From SZUA-430 sp044220975 (GTDB taxonomy: Bacteria > Pseudomonadota > Alphaproteobacteria > Micropepsales > Micropepsaceae): a stretch of 64,000 nt of DNA. A program made the translations under genes and the position numbers. The notes beneath the pieces were generated by a model. It saw only the letters and a program-made list of their open reading frames with translations, did not search any database and had not been told where the DNA came from. The stretch spans positions 1 to 64,000 of the forward strand of contig JBGAPZ010000011.1 of assembly GCA_044220975.1 (NCBI GenBank), in the 5' to 3' direction. This document shows positions 43,830 to 51,954 of the stretch, piece by piece; position 1 is the stretch's first letter, and every line of letters starts with the position of its first letter.

Positions 43830-44447
43830 GTGGGGTTCAACCTATTTTCGCAGGGATTGGCGGCGCTGTCGTTTTCATGGCCGTTCGCCCGGCTGTTTCA
43901 TGGCCGGCGCAAGCGCGCGCAGGCGCGGATCAAGCGCAAATTCGCCGAGGCGCTGCTGTTGGCAGGCAACGGAAAACGCGCACCATTTCTGGTGCGGCGC
44001 TTGTCCGGGTTTGAACACCGGCTTTTGCTGGTCGCGGCGATCGAGTTGCTGCGCGTGATGCGCGGTGCGCCTGCGGCCCGGATCGTGCGCCTGCTCGGGC
44101 GCTACCAAGCGCGCGAGACTTTGGGCGCGTGGATGCACCATCAAAATGCAGCATTGCGCGCGCTTGCCGCGGAAGGCCTTGGGCACATGGGCGACAGCCA
44201 AGGGTGTCTGGCACTTGGCCGGGCGTTGCATGATGACGATCATCACGTGCGCATTGCCGCGGCGGAAAGTTTGATCAAACTCGGCGTGGCGCCGCCTCAG
44301 GACGAATTGATGGCCGCTCTAGAAGTCGGTGGCGAACCGCCGGCGCGGTTGTGGCGCATGCTCGACGCGATGCGTGCCAATCATCCCGATCCCGCGCGGC
44401 GTGCGGCGGATGAATATCAGCTCGAAGAAACGGCGGCGCTCGCTTAA
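43830..44447 (+). CDS. HEAT-repeat-like protein
   Basis: 205 residues, mostly helical. Residues of about 120-165 read as a PBS-lyase/HEAT repeat: NAALRALAAEGLGHMGDSQGCLALGRALHDDD and HVRIAAAESLIKLG. The N-terminal part has a hydrophobic patch (GLAALSFSWPFARLF) and a basic stretch, so it may associate with the membrane. The GTG start has AAGGAG eight bases upstream. The stop overlaps that of NadQ on the other strand (TTAA). Function unknown. Confidence 0.65.
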   Translation: MGFNLFSQGLAALSFSWPFARLFHGRRKRAQARIKRKFAEALLLAGNGKRAPFLVRRLSGFEHRLLLVAAIELLRVMRGAPAARIVRLLGRYQARETLGAWMHHQNAALRALAAEGLGHMGDSQGCLALGRALHDDDHHVRIAAAESLIKLGVAPPQDELMAALEVGGEPPARLWRMLDAMRANHPDPARRAADEYQLEETAALA

Positions 44448-45418
44448 GGGCGCTGCGTTCGCTGCAGCGGGACTTTTACGCCGAGTGCCGGCCGTTCGCG
44501 CAACGCTTCGCGGCGGAAGCGGAATTCTTCTGCCGGACGGCCACCCGCTTTTGTCGTGCGCTTTCCCGTTCGCTCCACCAAGCCCGAGGTTTCGACGAGG
44601 CGGCGGAAGTTCTGCTTGTGCAGGCGGATGCCTGAGATCGCCTCGACAGTGCGCTGCAGATCGAGCAGTGTGAACACCGAACCCATCAGTTCGAAAACGA
44701 TCGGGCGGTATTTCAATTTGCCGCGCAGGCGGCCCATGCCGGTCGCTAGGATTCGACGGTGGTCGAACAGCATCGCTTCGCCGAAGTTCGCTTGATCTTC
44801 AGCGCGCGGGGCCGAAGGCGGCAAGGTGCGACCGTCGCGGCGTGCTTCCAACACCAAGCCTGCGTCGTACATCAGTTCGTAGCGTTCGAGGACCTTCTCC
44901 TCGTCCCAATGCAGACCATCGAAGCCGAAGCTGAGGCGTGCGCGTTCTTGGCGCGCTTGAGCGTCGGCGAGCTTTGCCCAAGTGTCCAAGCGCGGGCGGA
45001 TCAGCGTGTCGATGATCGCGGGTCGTTCGCTGCGCCAATCTTCCCATGGAAAGAAATCGTAGATGTTGCGGAAGTTCGCTGTGCCGTCGGCTGGCTGACG
45101 GGTGAGCGCCAAGTAGCCGACGGAAACGACGCGTGCACCCTCTCCGGGTTCGACTTCGTGACGGCCGCGGTCGCCGAAGGTGTAGAGCTGCTCGACATAG
45201 CCGAGCGAAAGGTGCGTTTGTTCCTGCACGAGATTGCGGAGGCCGATTTCGAGCGTGCGATGGTGATCTGGCTCGAAAGGGCCGAAGGGCAGGGCGTTCG
45301 AAGCATGCGCTTTGGACACCGGATCGCGGCGAACAACGAGCACACGCGGCGTGTCGTCACCTAGCGTCACCACGCAGGCGTTCAAGCCGATAATGACAGT
45401 GTTGGGTTGCTCCCTCAC
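44444..45418 (-). CDS. nadQ: NadQ-type NAD regulator (COG4111, Nudix-like + winged helix)
   Basis: 324-residue protein with a Nudix-like N-terminal domain (VIIGLNACVVTLGDDTPRVLVVRR, LPFGPFEPDHHRTLEIGLRNLV) lacking a canonical Nudix-box, and a C-terminal winged-helix region (LLDLQRTVEAISGIRLHKQNFRRLVETSGLV). I recognise it as the COG4111 NAD regulator predicted in alphaproteobacteria to control nadABC. It is distinct from NrtR but of similar design. The dyads at nadA, 2 kb away, are candidate targets. The start is the GTG at 45418; the longer frame reads into the phosphatase gene. Confidence 0.8.
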   Translation of the reverse strand: MREQPNTVIIGLNACVVTLGDDTPRVLVVRRDPVSKAHASNALPFGPFEPDHHRTLEIGLRNLVQEQTHLSLGYVEQLYTFGDRGRHEVEPGEGARVVSVGYLALTRQPADGTANFRNIYDFFPWEDWRSERPAIIDTLIRPRLDTWAKLADAQARQERARLSFGFDGLHWDEEKVLERYELMYDAGLVLEARRDGRTLPPSAPRAEDQANFGEAMLFDHRRILATGMGRLRGKLKYRPIVFELMGSVFTLLDLQRTVEAISGIRLHKQNFRRLVETSGLVERTGKRTTKAGGRPAEEFRFRREALRERPALGVKVPLQRTQRP

Positions 45419-45428
45419 GCCGCTCTCT

Positions 45429-45950
45429 TCATCTCGCGTCCAGCGGTAGCGAGAATAAGACGCCTTCGAACACAACTCTTGCAGGTCCCATGGCATCAAC
45501 CGCGTCGACCATTCGTCCTTCGCGGCCCAGAATGTCGTCGGCGAGCGCGACGAGGCGTGGGTTCGGTTGCGCGTGCGGCGCGCGGGCGCGGAGCATGCGG
45601 GCGATATCGGCCTCGCGGCCCGGTTCGTTCAGCATGCACGCGATCGTAAGCGCGGAGGCGGTCGAGCGGCTGATCCCGGCCCAGCAGTGAATCAGCATCG
45701 GCTGACTTCGATCCCAGCCTTTCGCGAAGGCGATCAGTTCGCGCACATGCATCTCGTCGGGCGGCGCGTGATGCATCGGTGACGGCACCACGACATCGTG
45801 CATGCCGAGGCGCAAATGACGGTGACCTGAAACTTCTTCCGGTGTCGCCATGTCGTCTGCCGGGTCGAGCAGTGTGATCAAATGCGATGGGCGCAACTGG
45901 CGCGCCGCATCCGGCACTTGGCTTTTCGGGCAGACGTAGATCAGAGGCAT
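45429..45950 (-). CDS. protein-tyrosine-phosphatase-like protein
   Basis: 173 residues with the P-loop signature IHCWAGISRSTAS: nucleophile Cys89 and phosphate-binding Arg95 of HCx5R. A possible general acid lies in HAPPDEMHV. The size and the LITLLDPAD/HDVVVPSP layout resemble the small dual-specificity-like phosphatases of alphaproteobacteria. It begins five bases after the HD-domain gene stop and ends ten bases before nadQ, so the three likely form one operon. The phosphosubstrate is unknown. Confidence 0.82.
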   Translation of the reverse strand: MPLIYVCPKSQVPDAARQLRPSHLITLLDPADDMATPEEVSGHRHLRLGMHDVVVPSPMHHAPPDEMHVRELIAFAKGWDRSQPMLIHCWAGISRSTASALTIACMLNEPGREADIARMLRARAPHAQPNPRLVALADDILGREGRMVDAVDAMGPARVVFEGVLFSLPLDAR

Positions 45951-45955
45951 ACCGG

Positions 45956-46564
45956 TCAGGCCCGTGCCGACGGCAGCAATTCGGTGAAGCGTTCGACGAA
46001 TTTTTTCTGCGCCTCACGAGCGGGAAGGGGCTGCAGTTTCACCTGCGGCAACCCCCGCGGCGGACCGAAGAACTCAAGCGCTTCTTCCGAAGAGAAGCCG
46101 GCGAGTTGCGTCGCCTCGAAATAAGCTGCCGCCTTGTCGGCGCGTTTGATCAGTGCCGTCGTTTCCTCCGGCAGTTGTGCGGACAAGCCGAAGCGCAGAT
46201 GGATTGCGGCCAGCAATTTGTTCTCGAGCGATTTGTAGTCGAGGCCGACGGCTGCCTTGAACGGACTTATCAGGTCACCCACGACGTATTCAGGGGCGTC
46301 GTGCAGCAATGCGGCCAGACGCGAACGTTGAGCGATGCCGGGTTTTAGCGCTGCAACCAGATCTTCGACCAGCATGCAGTGCTGCGCCACCGAGAATGCG
46401 TGATCGCCGTGCGTCTGCCCGTTCCAGCGCGCGACACGGGCAAGGCCATGAGCAATGTCTTCAATTTCAATGTCGAACGGTGAGGGATCGAGCAGATCAA
46501 GCCGTCTGCCGGACAACATGCGCTGCCAGGCTCGCGGCTGAACCATGCGTTGAAGTTTGGCCAT
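45956..46564 (-). CDS. HD-domain hydrolase (YfbR-like)
   Basis: 202-residue metal-dependent phosphohydrolase: His in TIAHGLARVARWNGQTHGDH-like IEDIAHGLARVARWNGQTHG, the HD pair in RLAALLHDAPEYVVGDL, and a distal Asp in LIKRADKAAAYFEA. The family includes 5'-deoxynucleotidases such as YfbR. It could therefore act on nucleotides, and it is first in an operon with a phosphatase and an NAD regulator. The substrate is not determined. Confidence 0.85.
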   Translation of the reverse strand: MAKLQRMVQPRAWQRMLSGRRLDLLDPSPFDIEIEDIAHGLARVARWNGQTHGDHAFSVAQHCMLVEDLVAALKPGIAQRSRLAALLHDAPEYVVGDLISPFKAAVGLDYKSLENKLLAAIHLRFGLSAQLPEETTALIKRADKAAAYFEATQLAGFSSEEALEFFGPPRGLPQVKLQPLPAREAQKKFVERFTELLPSARA

Positions 46565-46608
46565 GTGTTAGAATAACCTTGTTTGACGCACTTGTTGACC
46601 TCAGGCGC

Positions 46609-46622
46609 TTGATTCAAGTCAA
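46609..46622 (+). promoter_or_regulatory. FNR/FixK-type box
   Basis: TTGATTCAAGTCAA matches the TTGAT-N4-GTCAA form of the FNR/FnrL/FixK site. A -10 candidate TAGATT occupies 46645-46650, which puts transcription start near 46657 and the box centre (46615.5) at about -41.5, the position for class II activation. Downstream is a universal stress protein gene, a common FNR/FixK target. Confidence 0.65.
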
Positions 46623-46676
46623 GGTCCGCCTAGGTTTGAAGCACTAGATTTCTTGCGACGATGAGGGAGACTATCC

Positions 46677-47543
46677 GTGGCTTACCGCAGAATTCTGGTA
46701 CCGTTGATGGGCGCCGCACGCGACGCGAGCGTGCTTGCCGCCGCGTTCGACGTGGCAAAGGCGTTCGGTAGTCACGTGGCCGGCGTGTTCGTGCGGCCAG
46801 ACGCCAGCGAAGTTCTGCCCTACCTGGGCGAAGGCGTTTCAGCCGGCGTCGTTCAGGAAATCATGGACGCCTCGCGGGAGGCTGCGAATCGCGCAGCGGC
46901 GTCGGCGCGGGCGTCGCTCGATGAAGCTGCGCGCAAGGCGGGGGCAGCGACATTAGATATCGCTCAGGCGGGCAATGGGGTTGGCGCGTCGTTTCATGTG
47001 CGCGACGGGGCGCCCGAAGAAGTGATCGCACAAGAGGCGCGGCTTTCCGATCTCGTCGTGTTCGACGTTCCCGCTGACTCTAAGGATGTCGCGATACGGG
47101 CAATGCTGGAATCGGCGTTGCTGAACGGGCGCAAGCCCATGCTGCTCGTACCGCACAAATCCGCAAGCATAGTTGGTGCGAAAGCCGCGATCGGTTGGGA
47201 TGGCGGCGCGGCCGCGGCCCATGCAGTTTCTGCGGCGATTCCGCTGCTCGCACGAGCGCAAGCGATCGAGATCTTAAACGTCACCTCCGGACCGATCGAC
47301 ATCGTGCAGATGGACCGCCTACGCGACTACCTGCGGCTGCACGGACTGAGCGCAGCCGAGCACGGCATCAATCCGGGCAGCCAGGGTACAGCAACTGCGC
47401 TGATCGACGGGGCGACGCGTGCGGGCGCGGGCCTTCTCGTCATCGGCGGATATGGTCACAGCCGGCTTCGTGAGCTCGTGCTCGGTGGTGTGACGCGGCA
47501 CGTGTTCGCGAATGTCACCATGCCTGTCTTGATAGCGCACTAA
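46677..47543 (+). CDS. tandem-domain universal stress protein
   Basis: 288 residues with two Usp domains. The first (1-150) begins YRRILVPLMGAARDASVLAAAFDVA and the second (about 160-288) ends in LLVIGGYGHSRLRELVLGGVTRHV and NVTMPVLIAH, a good G-2x-G-9x-G(S/T)-like nucleotide motif. The first lacks a clear version, so only one half may bind ATP. The GTG start at 46677 has GAGGGAGA upstream. A FNR/FixK-type box at -41.5 suggests induction under low oxygen. Followed after 23 bases by a small conserved gene. Confidence 0.9.
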   Translation: MAYRRILVPLMGAARDASVLAAAFDVAKAFGSHVAGVFVRPDASEVLPYLGEGVSAGVVQEIMDASREAANRAAASARASLDEAARKAGAATLDIAQAGNGVGASFHVRDGAPEEVIAQEARLSDLVVFDVPADSKDVAIRAMLESALLNGRKPMLLVPHKSASIVGAKAAIGWDGGAAAAHAVSAAIPLLARAQAIEILNVTSGPIDIVQMDRLRDYLRLHGLSAAEHGINPGSQGTATALIDGATRAGAGLLVIGGYGHSRLRELVLGGVTRHVFANVTMPVLIAH

Positions 47544-47566
47544 TATCCCCAACGGAGACCACTATC

Positions 47567-47932
47567 ATGGCGTTGTTCCATGTCCGCCTTGAACTTGCGC
47601 GTTCGAAGGAGTTCCCAAACGGCAGTGTGCGGCACGGCTATGAGTTCGTAGCGCCGCTCGATGCCAGCGGACACTTGAACGCCGAAGAGTGGAAGAAGAA
47701 CAAAGCAAAGTGCACGGTGCGGCGCTTCTCGGCAGGCGAACCGGACCAGCGCGGCCATTTGATCGACGTGGGCCGCGGCTGGCATTTCGATTACGACGCC
47801 GGCGACGCGGACGACGACGAGCCTCTCTACAAACTCGACCGGCACACGATCAAGCAGAGCGAATACCTATCGATCACCGAACATGACGGCGTGATGCGAA
47901 CGTTCAAGGTCGCGAGCGTGATGGCGGTTTGA
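47567..47932 (+). CDS. conserved hypothetical protein
   Basis: 121 residues without a family I can name. Notable segments are ALFHVRLELARSKEFPNGS, HGYEFVAPLDASGHL, RHLIDVGRGWHF-like GHLIDVGRGWHFDYD, an acidic DAGDADDDEP and HTIKQSEYLSITEHDGVMRTFKVASV. It looks cytosolic and globular. It lies directly behind the universal stress protein and probably shares its oxygen-linked promoter. Confidence 0.7.
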   Translation: MALFHVRLELARSKEFPNGSVRHGYEFVAPLDASGHLNAEEWKKNKAKCTVRRFSAGEPDQRGHLIDVGRGWHFDYDAGDADDDEPLYKLDRHTIKQSEYLSITEHDGVMRTFKVASVMAV

Positions 47933-47963
47933 ACGGTTCCGCCACTCGTCTGGACATTCGCTC

Positions 47964-49088
47964 TCAGCGCGATTTCTTCACGATAACGCTGCCGGCGGAA
48001 TAGCCCGCGCCAAAGGAGCAAATGACGCCGAGGTCGTCGGCCTTGAGGTCGTCCGAGTGTTTGTGGAAAGCGATGATAGAGCCGGCGGAACTTGTGTTTG
48101 CGTAGGTGTCGAGAATCACCGGTGACTCGCCGGGCTTTGGATCGCGGCCGAGCACGCGGCGGGCAATGAAATCGTTCATGTTGGCATTGGCTTGATGAAG
48201 CCAAAGGCGCTTGAGGCTTTCCGGCGCGATCTTCTCGTCGGCGAGGTGGCTTACGATCAGTTCGGCGACCATCGGGCAGACTTCTTTGAAGACCTTGCGG
48301 CCCTCTTGAACGAAGAGTTTGTCGGGTTGGCCAATCCCTTCTGGTGCCGCGCGGTTCAAGAAACCAAAGTTGTTGCGGATGTTGTTCGAGAATTGTGTCT
48401 TGAGGCGCGTGCCCAAGATCTCCCACGCATGAGGACCTTTCGCACGGTCCGCGGGCTCGAGCATGATCGCGGTTGCAACGTCGCCAAAGATGAAATGACT
48501 GTCGCGATCACGAAAGTTCAGGTGCCCGGAACAGATTTCCGGATTCACGACAAGGGCGACCTTCGCGTTGCCGGCGCGGATCATGTCGGCGGCGGCTTGC
48601 ATGCCGAATGTCGCCGACGAGCACGCGACGTTCATGTCGAACGCGAAGCCTTGGGCTCCAAGCGCGTTTTGGACTTCGATCGCGATGGCGGGGTAAGCGC
48701 GCTGCAAGTTCGAGCAGGCGACGATGACGCAGTCGACGTCTTGTGGTTTCCTTCCGGCACGGGCAAGCGCTTCCTTCGCGGCGATCACGCCCATTTCCGC
48801 GAGGATGGAGAGTTGTTCGTTAGGCCTCTCGGGGATGCGCGGGCACATCACACCGGGGTCGAGGATATGTTCCTTCTCGACGACGAAACGACTTTTGATG
48901 CCGGAGGCTTTTAAAACGAATTCGACGCTCGATTCCTGCAGCGCCTGGGTCTTCCCGGCGGCGATAGCGTCAGCGTTCGCGGCGTTGAATGTCTTGACGT
49001 AGGCGTTGTAGGAGGCGATCAGCTCTTCGTTGCTGATCGCATTCGGCGGCGTGTAGAGACCTGTGCCGCTGATCGCAATGGCCGTCAC
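47964..49088 (-). CDS. beta-ketoacyl-ACP synthase III
   Basis: 374-residue thiolase-fold condensing enzyme. The triad is complete: Cys156 (NVACSSATFGM), His in LWLHQANANMNDF, and Asn in DTYANTSSAGS. It is longer than E. coli FabH (317 aa), with an insertion around residues 30-95, and fits the group of 370-aa FabH-like enzymes in alphaproteobacteria that may prefer particular acyl primers. The GTG at 49088 has GAGGG just upstream; frames further upstream run over the divergent queC promoter. Confidence 0.9.
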   Translation of the reverse strand: MTAIAISGTGLYTPPNAISNEELIASYNAYVKTFNAANADAIAAGKTQALQESSVEFVLKASGIKSRFVVEKEHILDPGVMCPRIPERPNEQLSILAEMGVIAAKEALARAGRKPQDVDCVIVACSNLQRAYPAIAIEVQNALGAQGFAFDMNVACSSATFGMQAAADMIRAGNAKVALVVNPEICSGHLNFRDRDSHFIFGDVATAIMLEPADRAKGPHAWEILGTRLKTQFSNNIRNNFGFLNRAAPEGIGQPDKLFVQEGRKVFKEVCPMVAELIVSHLADEKIAPESLKRLWLHQANANMNDFIARRVLGRDPKPGESPVILDTYANTSSAGSIIAFHKHSDDLKADDLGVICSFGAGYSAGSVIVKKSR

Positions 49089-49168
49089 GTTAACCCTCGT
49101 ATGTCGTTGAGGCTCTTTAGCCCATTGCGCCGCCGCTCGCATCCCCCCATCTTGCGCGCCGTTGTGCA

Positions 49169-49891
49169 GTGCGGGACGTAACGTTGAGCGAGAGAAACAA
49201 AGCGCTTGTTTTGTTTTCCGGAGGGCAAGATTCGGCAACTTGCTTGGCGTGGGCTCTTGCGCGTTTCGATACGGTCGAGACCGTCGGCTTTTCGTACGGG
49301 CAACGTCACGCCGTGGAGATGGATTGCCGCACGAAATTCATGACTGGTTTGCGGGCGCAGTTTCCGGCGTGGGCCGAGCGGCTTGGCGCCGATCATGTGC
49401 TCGATCTTTCGGTGATCAGATCGTTGGGCGAGACGGCCCTCACCGGCGCCGGTGAAATCGAAATGGGAAACAATGGGCTCCCGACGACGTTTGTGCCCGG
49501 GCGCAACATCTTCTTTTTCACGGCGGCGGCAGCGCTGGCCTACCGGCGCGGGATCAAGCATCTCGTCGGTGGCATGTGCGAGACCGATTATTCGGGCTAT
49601 CCGGATTGCCGGGACGACACACTGAAGAGCTTGCAGGCGTCGCTGAATTTGGGGCTCGACGCGCGGCTCGTGATCGATACGCCGCTGATGTGGCTGGACA
49701 AGGCCGCAACGTGGCGGCTCGCCGATGAGTTGGGTGGCGCTGCGTTGGTTAAGTTGCTGCTCGAAGAGACGCACTCGTGTTATCGCGGCGATCGGTCGAA
49801 GCGGCATGCGTGGGGCTATGGCTGCGGAACCTGTCCCGCTTGCGATTTGCGAGCGAACGGCTGGGCGCAGTACAAGGCGCACCTTTCATGA
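49169..49891 (+). CDS. queC: 7-cyano-7-deazaguanine synthase QueC
   Basis: ATP-dependent conversion of carboxydeazaguanine to preQ0 in queuosine synthesis. The PP-loop SGGQDS is at residues 17-22. VPGRNIFFFTAAAALAYRRG and ETDYSGYPDCRDD are conserved. The zinc cysteines lie in ETHSCYRG and GYGCGTCPACDLR near the C-terminus. The GTG at 49169 is taken as start; a TTG five codons on is an alternative. The stop overlaps queE (ATGA). Head of a four-gene queuosine operon. Confidence 0.95.
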   Translation: MRDVTLSERNKALVLFSGGQDSATCLAWALARFDTVETVGFSYGQRHAVEMDCRTKFMTGLRAQFPAWAERLGADHVLDLSVIRSLGETALTGAGEIEMGNNGLPTTFVPGRNIFFFTAAAALAYRRGIKHLVGGMCETDYSGYPDCRDDTLKSLQASLNLGLDARLVIDTPLMWLDKAATWRLADELGGAALVKLLLEETHSCYRGDRSKRHAWGYGCGTCPACDLRANGWAQYKAHLS

Positions 49892-50523
49892 CCTATGCCG
49901 TCAAGGAGATGTTCTACACGCTGCAAGGCGAGGGGATGCGCGCGGGCCGCGCGGCGGTGTTTTGCCGGTTTGCGGGCTGCAATTTGTGGACGGGCCGCGA
50001 GGCGGATCGCGCGGATGCGGTGTGCAAATTCTGCGACACCGAATTCGTTGGAACGGACGGCGCGGGCGGCGGCAAGTTCGAGAAAGCAGCGGCGCTTGCG
50101 GATGCGATCGCGAAACAATGGCCGGCAAACGGCGAGGGCAAGCGATACGTCGTCTTCACCGGCGGCGAACCGTTGCTGCAGATCGATCACGAATTGATCG
50201 TCGAAGTGCATCTGCGGGGTTTCGAAATCGCGGTCGAGACCAACGGAACGATTGCGGCGCCCGACGGTATCGACTGGGTTTGCGTCAGTCCGAAAGCGGG
50301 GTCGTTGTTGGCGCAAAAGCGCGGGAACGAATTGAAGCTGGTCTATCCGCAGGCCGGCGCCGAGCCCGAACGATTTCAGGACTTGGCGTTCGAGCATTTG
50401 CTGCTGCAGCCGATGTGGGGCGACAAAACGGCTGATAACATGCGCGCCGCGGCGCGCTATTGCATGGAGCATCCGCGCTGGCGCCTCAGCGTGCAGACGC
50501 ATAAGTGGATTGGGATACCGTGA
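49888..50523 (+). CDS. queE: 7-carboxy-7-deazaguanine synthase QueE
   Basis: Radical-SAM enzyme rearranging carboxytetrahydropterin to carboxydeazaguanine. The cluster motif is the unusual C31-x14-C46-x2-C49 seen in one QueE subgroup, in place of C-x3-C-x2-C. FYTLQGEGMRAGRAAVFCR, FTGGEPLLQ, VETNGT and VCVSPKAG are diagnostic. 211 aa. The start at 49888 overlaps queC by ATGA, and the end overlaps queD by GTGA. Confidence 0.95.
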   Translation: MTYAVKEMFYTLQGEGMRAGRAAVFCRFAGCNLWTGREADRADAVCKFCDTEFVGTDGAGGGKFEKAAALADAIAKQWPANGEGKRYVVFTGGEPLLQIDHELIVEVHLRGFEIAVETNGTIAAPDGIDWVCVSPKAGSLLAQKRGNELKLVYPQAGAEPERFQDLAFEHLLLQPMWGDKTADNMRAAARYCMEHPRWRLSVQTHKWIGIP

Positions 50524-50885
50524 CGCTTTCGATTACCAAGGAATTTCGTTTCGACGCTGCGCATTTCTTGCCGACGGCACCGAAGGGGCATCAGAATTCG
50601 CGGATGCACGGGCATTCGTTTGTCGCCGCCGTCACGCTTGAGGGTGCGCCGGATCCGGCGAAGGGCTGGATCCGCGATTTTGCGGATGTCGATGAAGCCG
50701 TGGCTGCGTTGCGCGCACGGCTCGACCACCATCTCTTAAACGAGATCAAAGGGCTTGAGCTGCCGACCTTGGAGCGGCTGGCGCGGTTCATCTTCGACGA
50801 CTTGAAAGCTGCGCTGCCGGAGATCGCGTCGGTGACGGTGCGGCGCGACTCGCTGGGCGAATCCGCGATGTATCGGAGGGCCTGA
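50520..50885 (+). CDS. queD: QueD-like 6-carboxytetrahydropterin synthase homologue lacking Cys
   Basis: 121-residue PTPS-family protein between queE and queF, where 6-carboxytetrahydropterin synthase belongs. The zinc ligands are His15, His30 and His32 (FDAAHFL, MHGHSF), and DHHLLNE is the active-site Asp-His region. However, the motif that in E. coli reads GHKCGRLHGH is GHQNSRMHGH here, so the catalytic cysteine is Asn, and no cysteine occurs anywhere in the protein. Either a Cys-independent mechanism or a changed reaction is implied. GTG start overlapping the queE stop. Confidence 0.88.
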   Translation: MTLSITKEFRFDAAHFLPTAPKGHQNSRMHGHSFVAAVTLEGAPDPAKGWIRDFADVDEAVAALRARLDHHLLNEIKGLELPTLERLARFIFDDLKAALPEIASVTVRRDSLGESAMYRRA

Positions 50886-51340
50886 TGGCGAAGGACAAAC
50901 TCACGCAATTGGGTCAAACCTCGAAGCTGCCTGTATCGCCCGCCGAAGCGGTGTTGGAGCGCGTGCCCAACCCACATGCGGACAGCGACTATCTCGTGCG
51001 CTTCACCGCGCCGGAGTTCACGACGCTTTGCCCCGTGACCGGACAGCCGGACTTCGCGCACCTTGTAATCGACTATGCGCCCGGCAAATGGATCGTCGAG
51101 TCGAAGTCGCTGAAGCTGTTCCTGGGCAGCTTCCGCAACCACGCGGGCTTCCACGAGGATTGCACGATTTCGATCGGCAAGCGGGTCGTCGAAACAATTG
51201 CGCCGAAGTGGCTGCGCATCGGCGGCTACTGGTACCCGCGCGGCGGCATGCCGATCGACGTGTTTTGGCAGACGGGCAAGCTGCCCAGCGGCTTGTGGGT
51301 GCCTGAGCAGGGTGTTGCCCCGTACCGCGGGAGAGGGTGA
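50885..51340 (+). CDS. queF: NADPH-dependent preQ0 reductase QueF
   Basis: Reduces preQ0 to preQ1, the last step before tRNA insertion. It is the short unimodular form of 151 aa. The nucleophile is Cys49 and the general acid Asp56 (TTLCPVTGQPDF). The QueF motif ESKSLKLFLGSFRNH for NADPH binding is intact. TGATG junction with queD. With QueF present the organism should make preQ1 itself. Confidence 0.95.
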   Translation: MAKDKLTQLGQTSKLPVSPAEAVLERVPNPHADSDYLVRFTAPEFTTLCPVTGQPDFAHLVIDYAPGKWIVESKSLKLFLGSFRNHAGFHEDCTISIGKRVVETIAPKWLRIGGYWYPRGGMPIDVFWQTGKLPSGLWVPEQGVAPYRGRG

Positions 51341-51954
51341 TGGCCGCCACGCTCGAGTTTTGGTTCGAGTTTGCGAGCACCTATTCGTATCCGGCGGCGC
51401 ATGCGGTTGAGGCGGCTGCGAAAGCGCGGGGCGTGAACGTTGCTTGGCGTTCGTTTTTGCTTGCGCCGATTTTCGGCGCGCAGGGCTGGAACGACTCGCC
51501 GTTCAACATCTACCCGGCGAAGGGCGCTTATATGTGGCGCGATCTTGCGCGCATCTGCGCCGCCCAAGGTTTGCCGCTGAAGCGTCCGTCGCAGTTTCCG
51601 CGGAATGGGCTGCTCGCGGCGCGCATCTCGTGCCGCTACGCAGATGCCGATTGGCTGCCTGAGTTTGTGCGGCGTGTTTATTCGGCGAACTTTTCGCGCG
51701 ATCTCGATATCTCGTCGCCGTTTGTGATCGGCGAGGTTCTATCGACAATGGGGCAGAACGCGGCCGAGGTGATGCGTGCGGCACAGGCGCAGGAATCGAA
51801 GGATGCTTTGCGCGCGCAGACCGAGAAGGCGGTTGCGTTGGGGTTGATCGGTGCGCCGTCTTATGTGGTCGATGGCGAAGTGTTTTGGGGCGGCGACCGA
51901 TTGGAAGCGGCGCTCGATTGGGCCGAAGGCAAACGCGCGGTCGCAGAGATTTAG
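51340..51954 (+). CDS. 2-hydroxychromene-2-carboxylate isomerase family protein (DsbA-like fold)
   Basis: 204-residue kappa-class GST/HCCA-isomerase homologue. The N-terminus LEFWFEFASTYSYPAAHAVE holds the family's Ser/Tyr region near the glutathione site. RSFLLAPIFGAQGW and LGLIGAPSYVVDGEVFWGGDRL (GxPs/t cis-proline) are diagnostic. The native substrate is probably not naphthalene; many bacteria have this enzyme without that pathway. The ATG at 51340 shares a base with the queF stop. Its stop overlaps the tag stop on the other strand. Confidence 0.88.
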   Translation: MAATLEFWFEFASTYSYPAAHAVEAAAKARGVNVAWRSFLLAPIFGAQGWNDSPFNIYPAKGAYMWRDLARICAAQGLPLKRPSQFPRNGLLAARISCRYADADWLPEFVRRVYSANFSRDLDISSPFVIGEVLSTMGQNAAEVMRAAQAQESKDALRAQTEKAVALGLIGAPSYVVDGEVFWGGDRLEAALDWAEGKRAVAEI

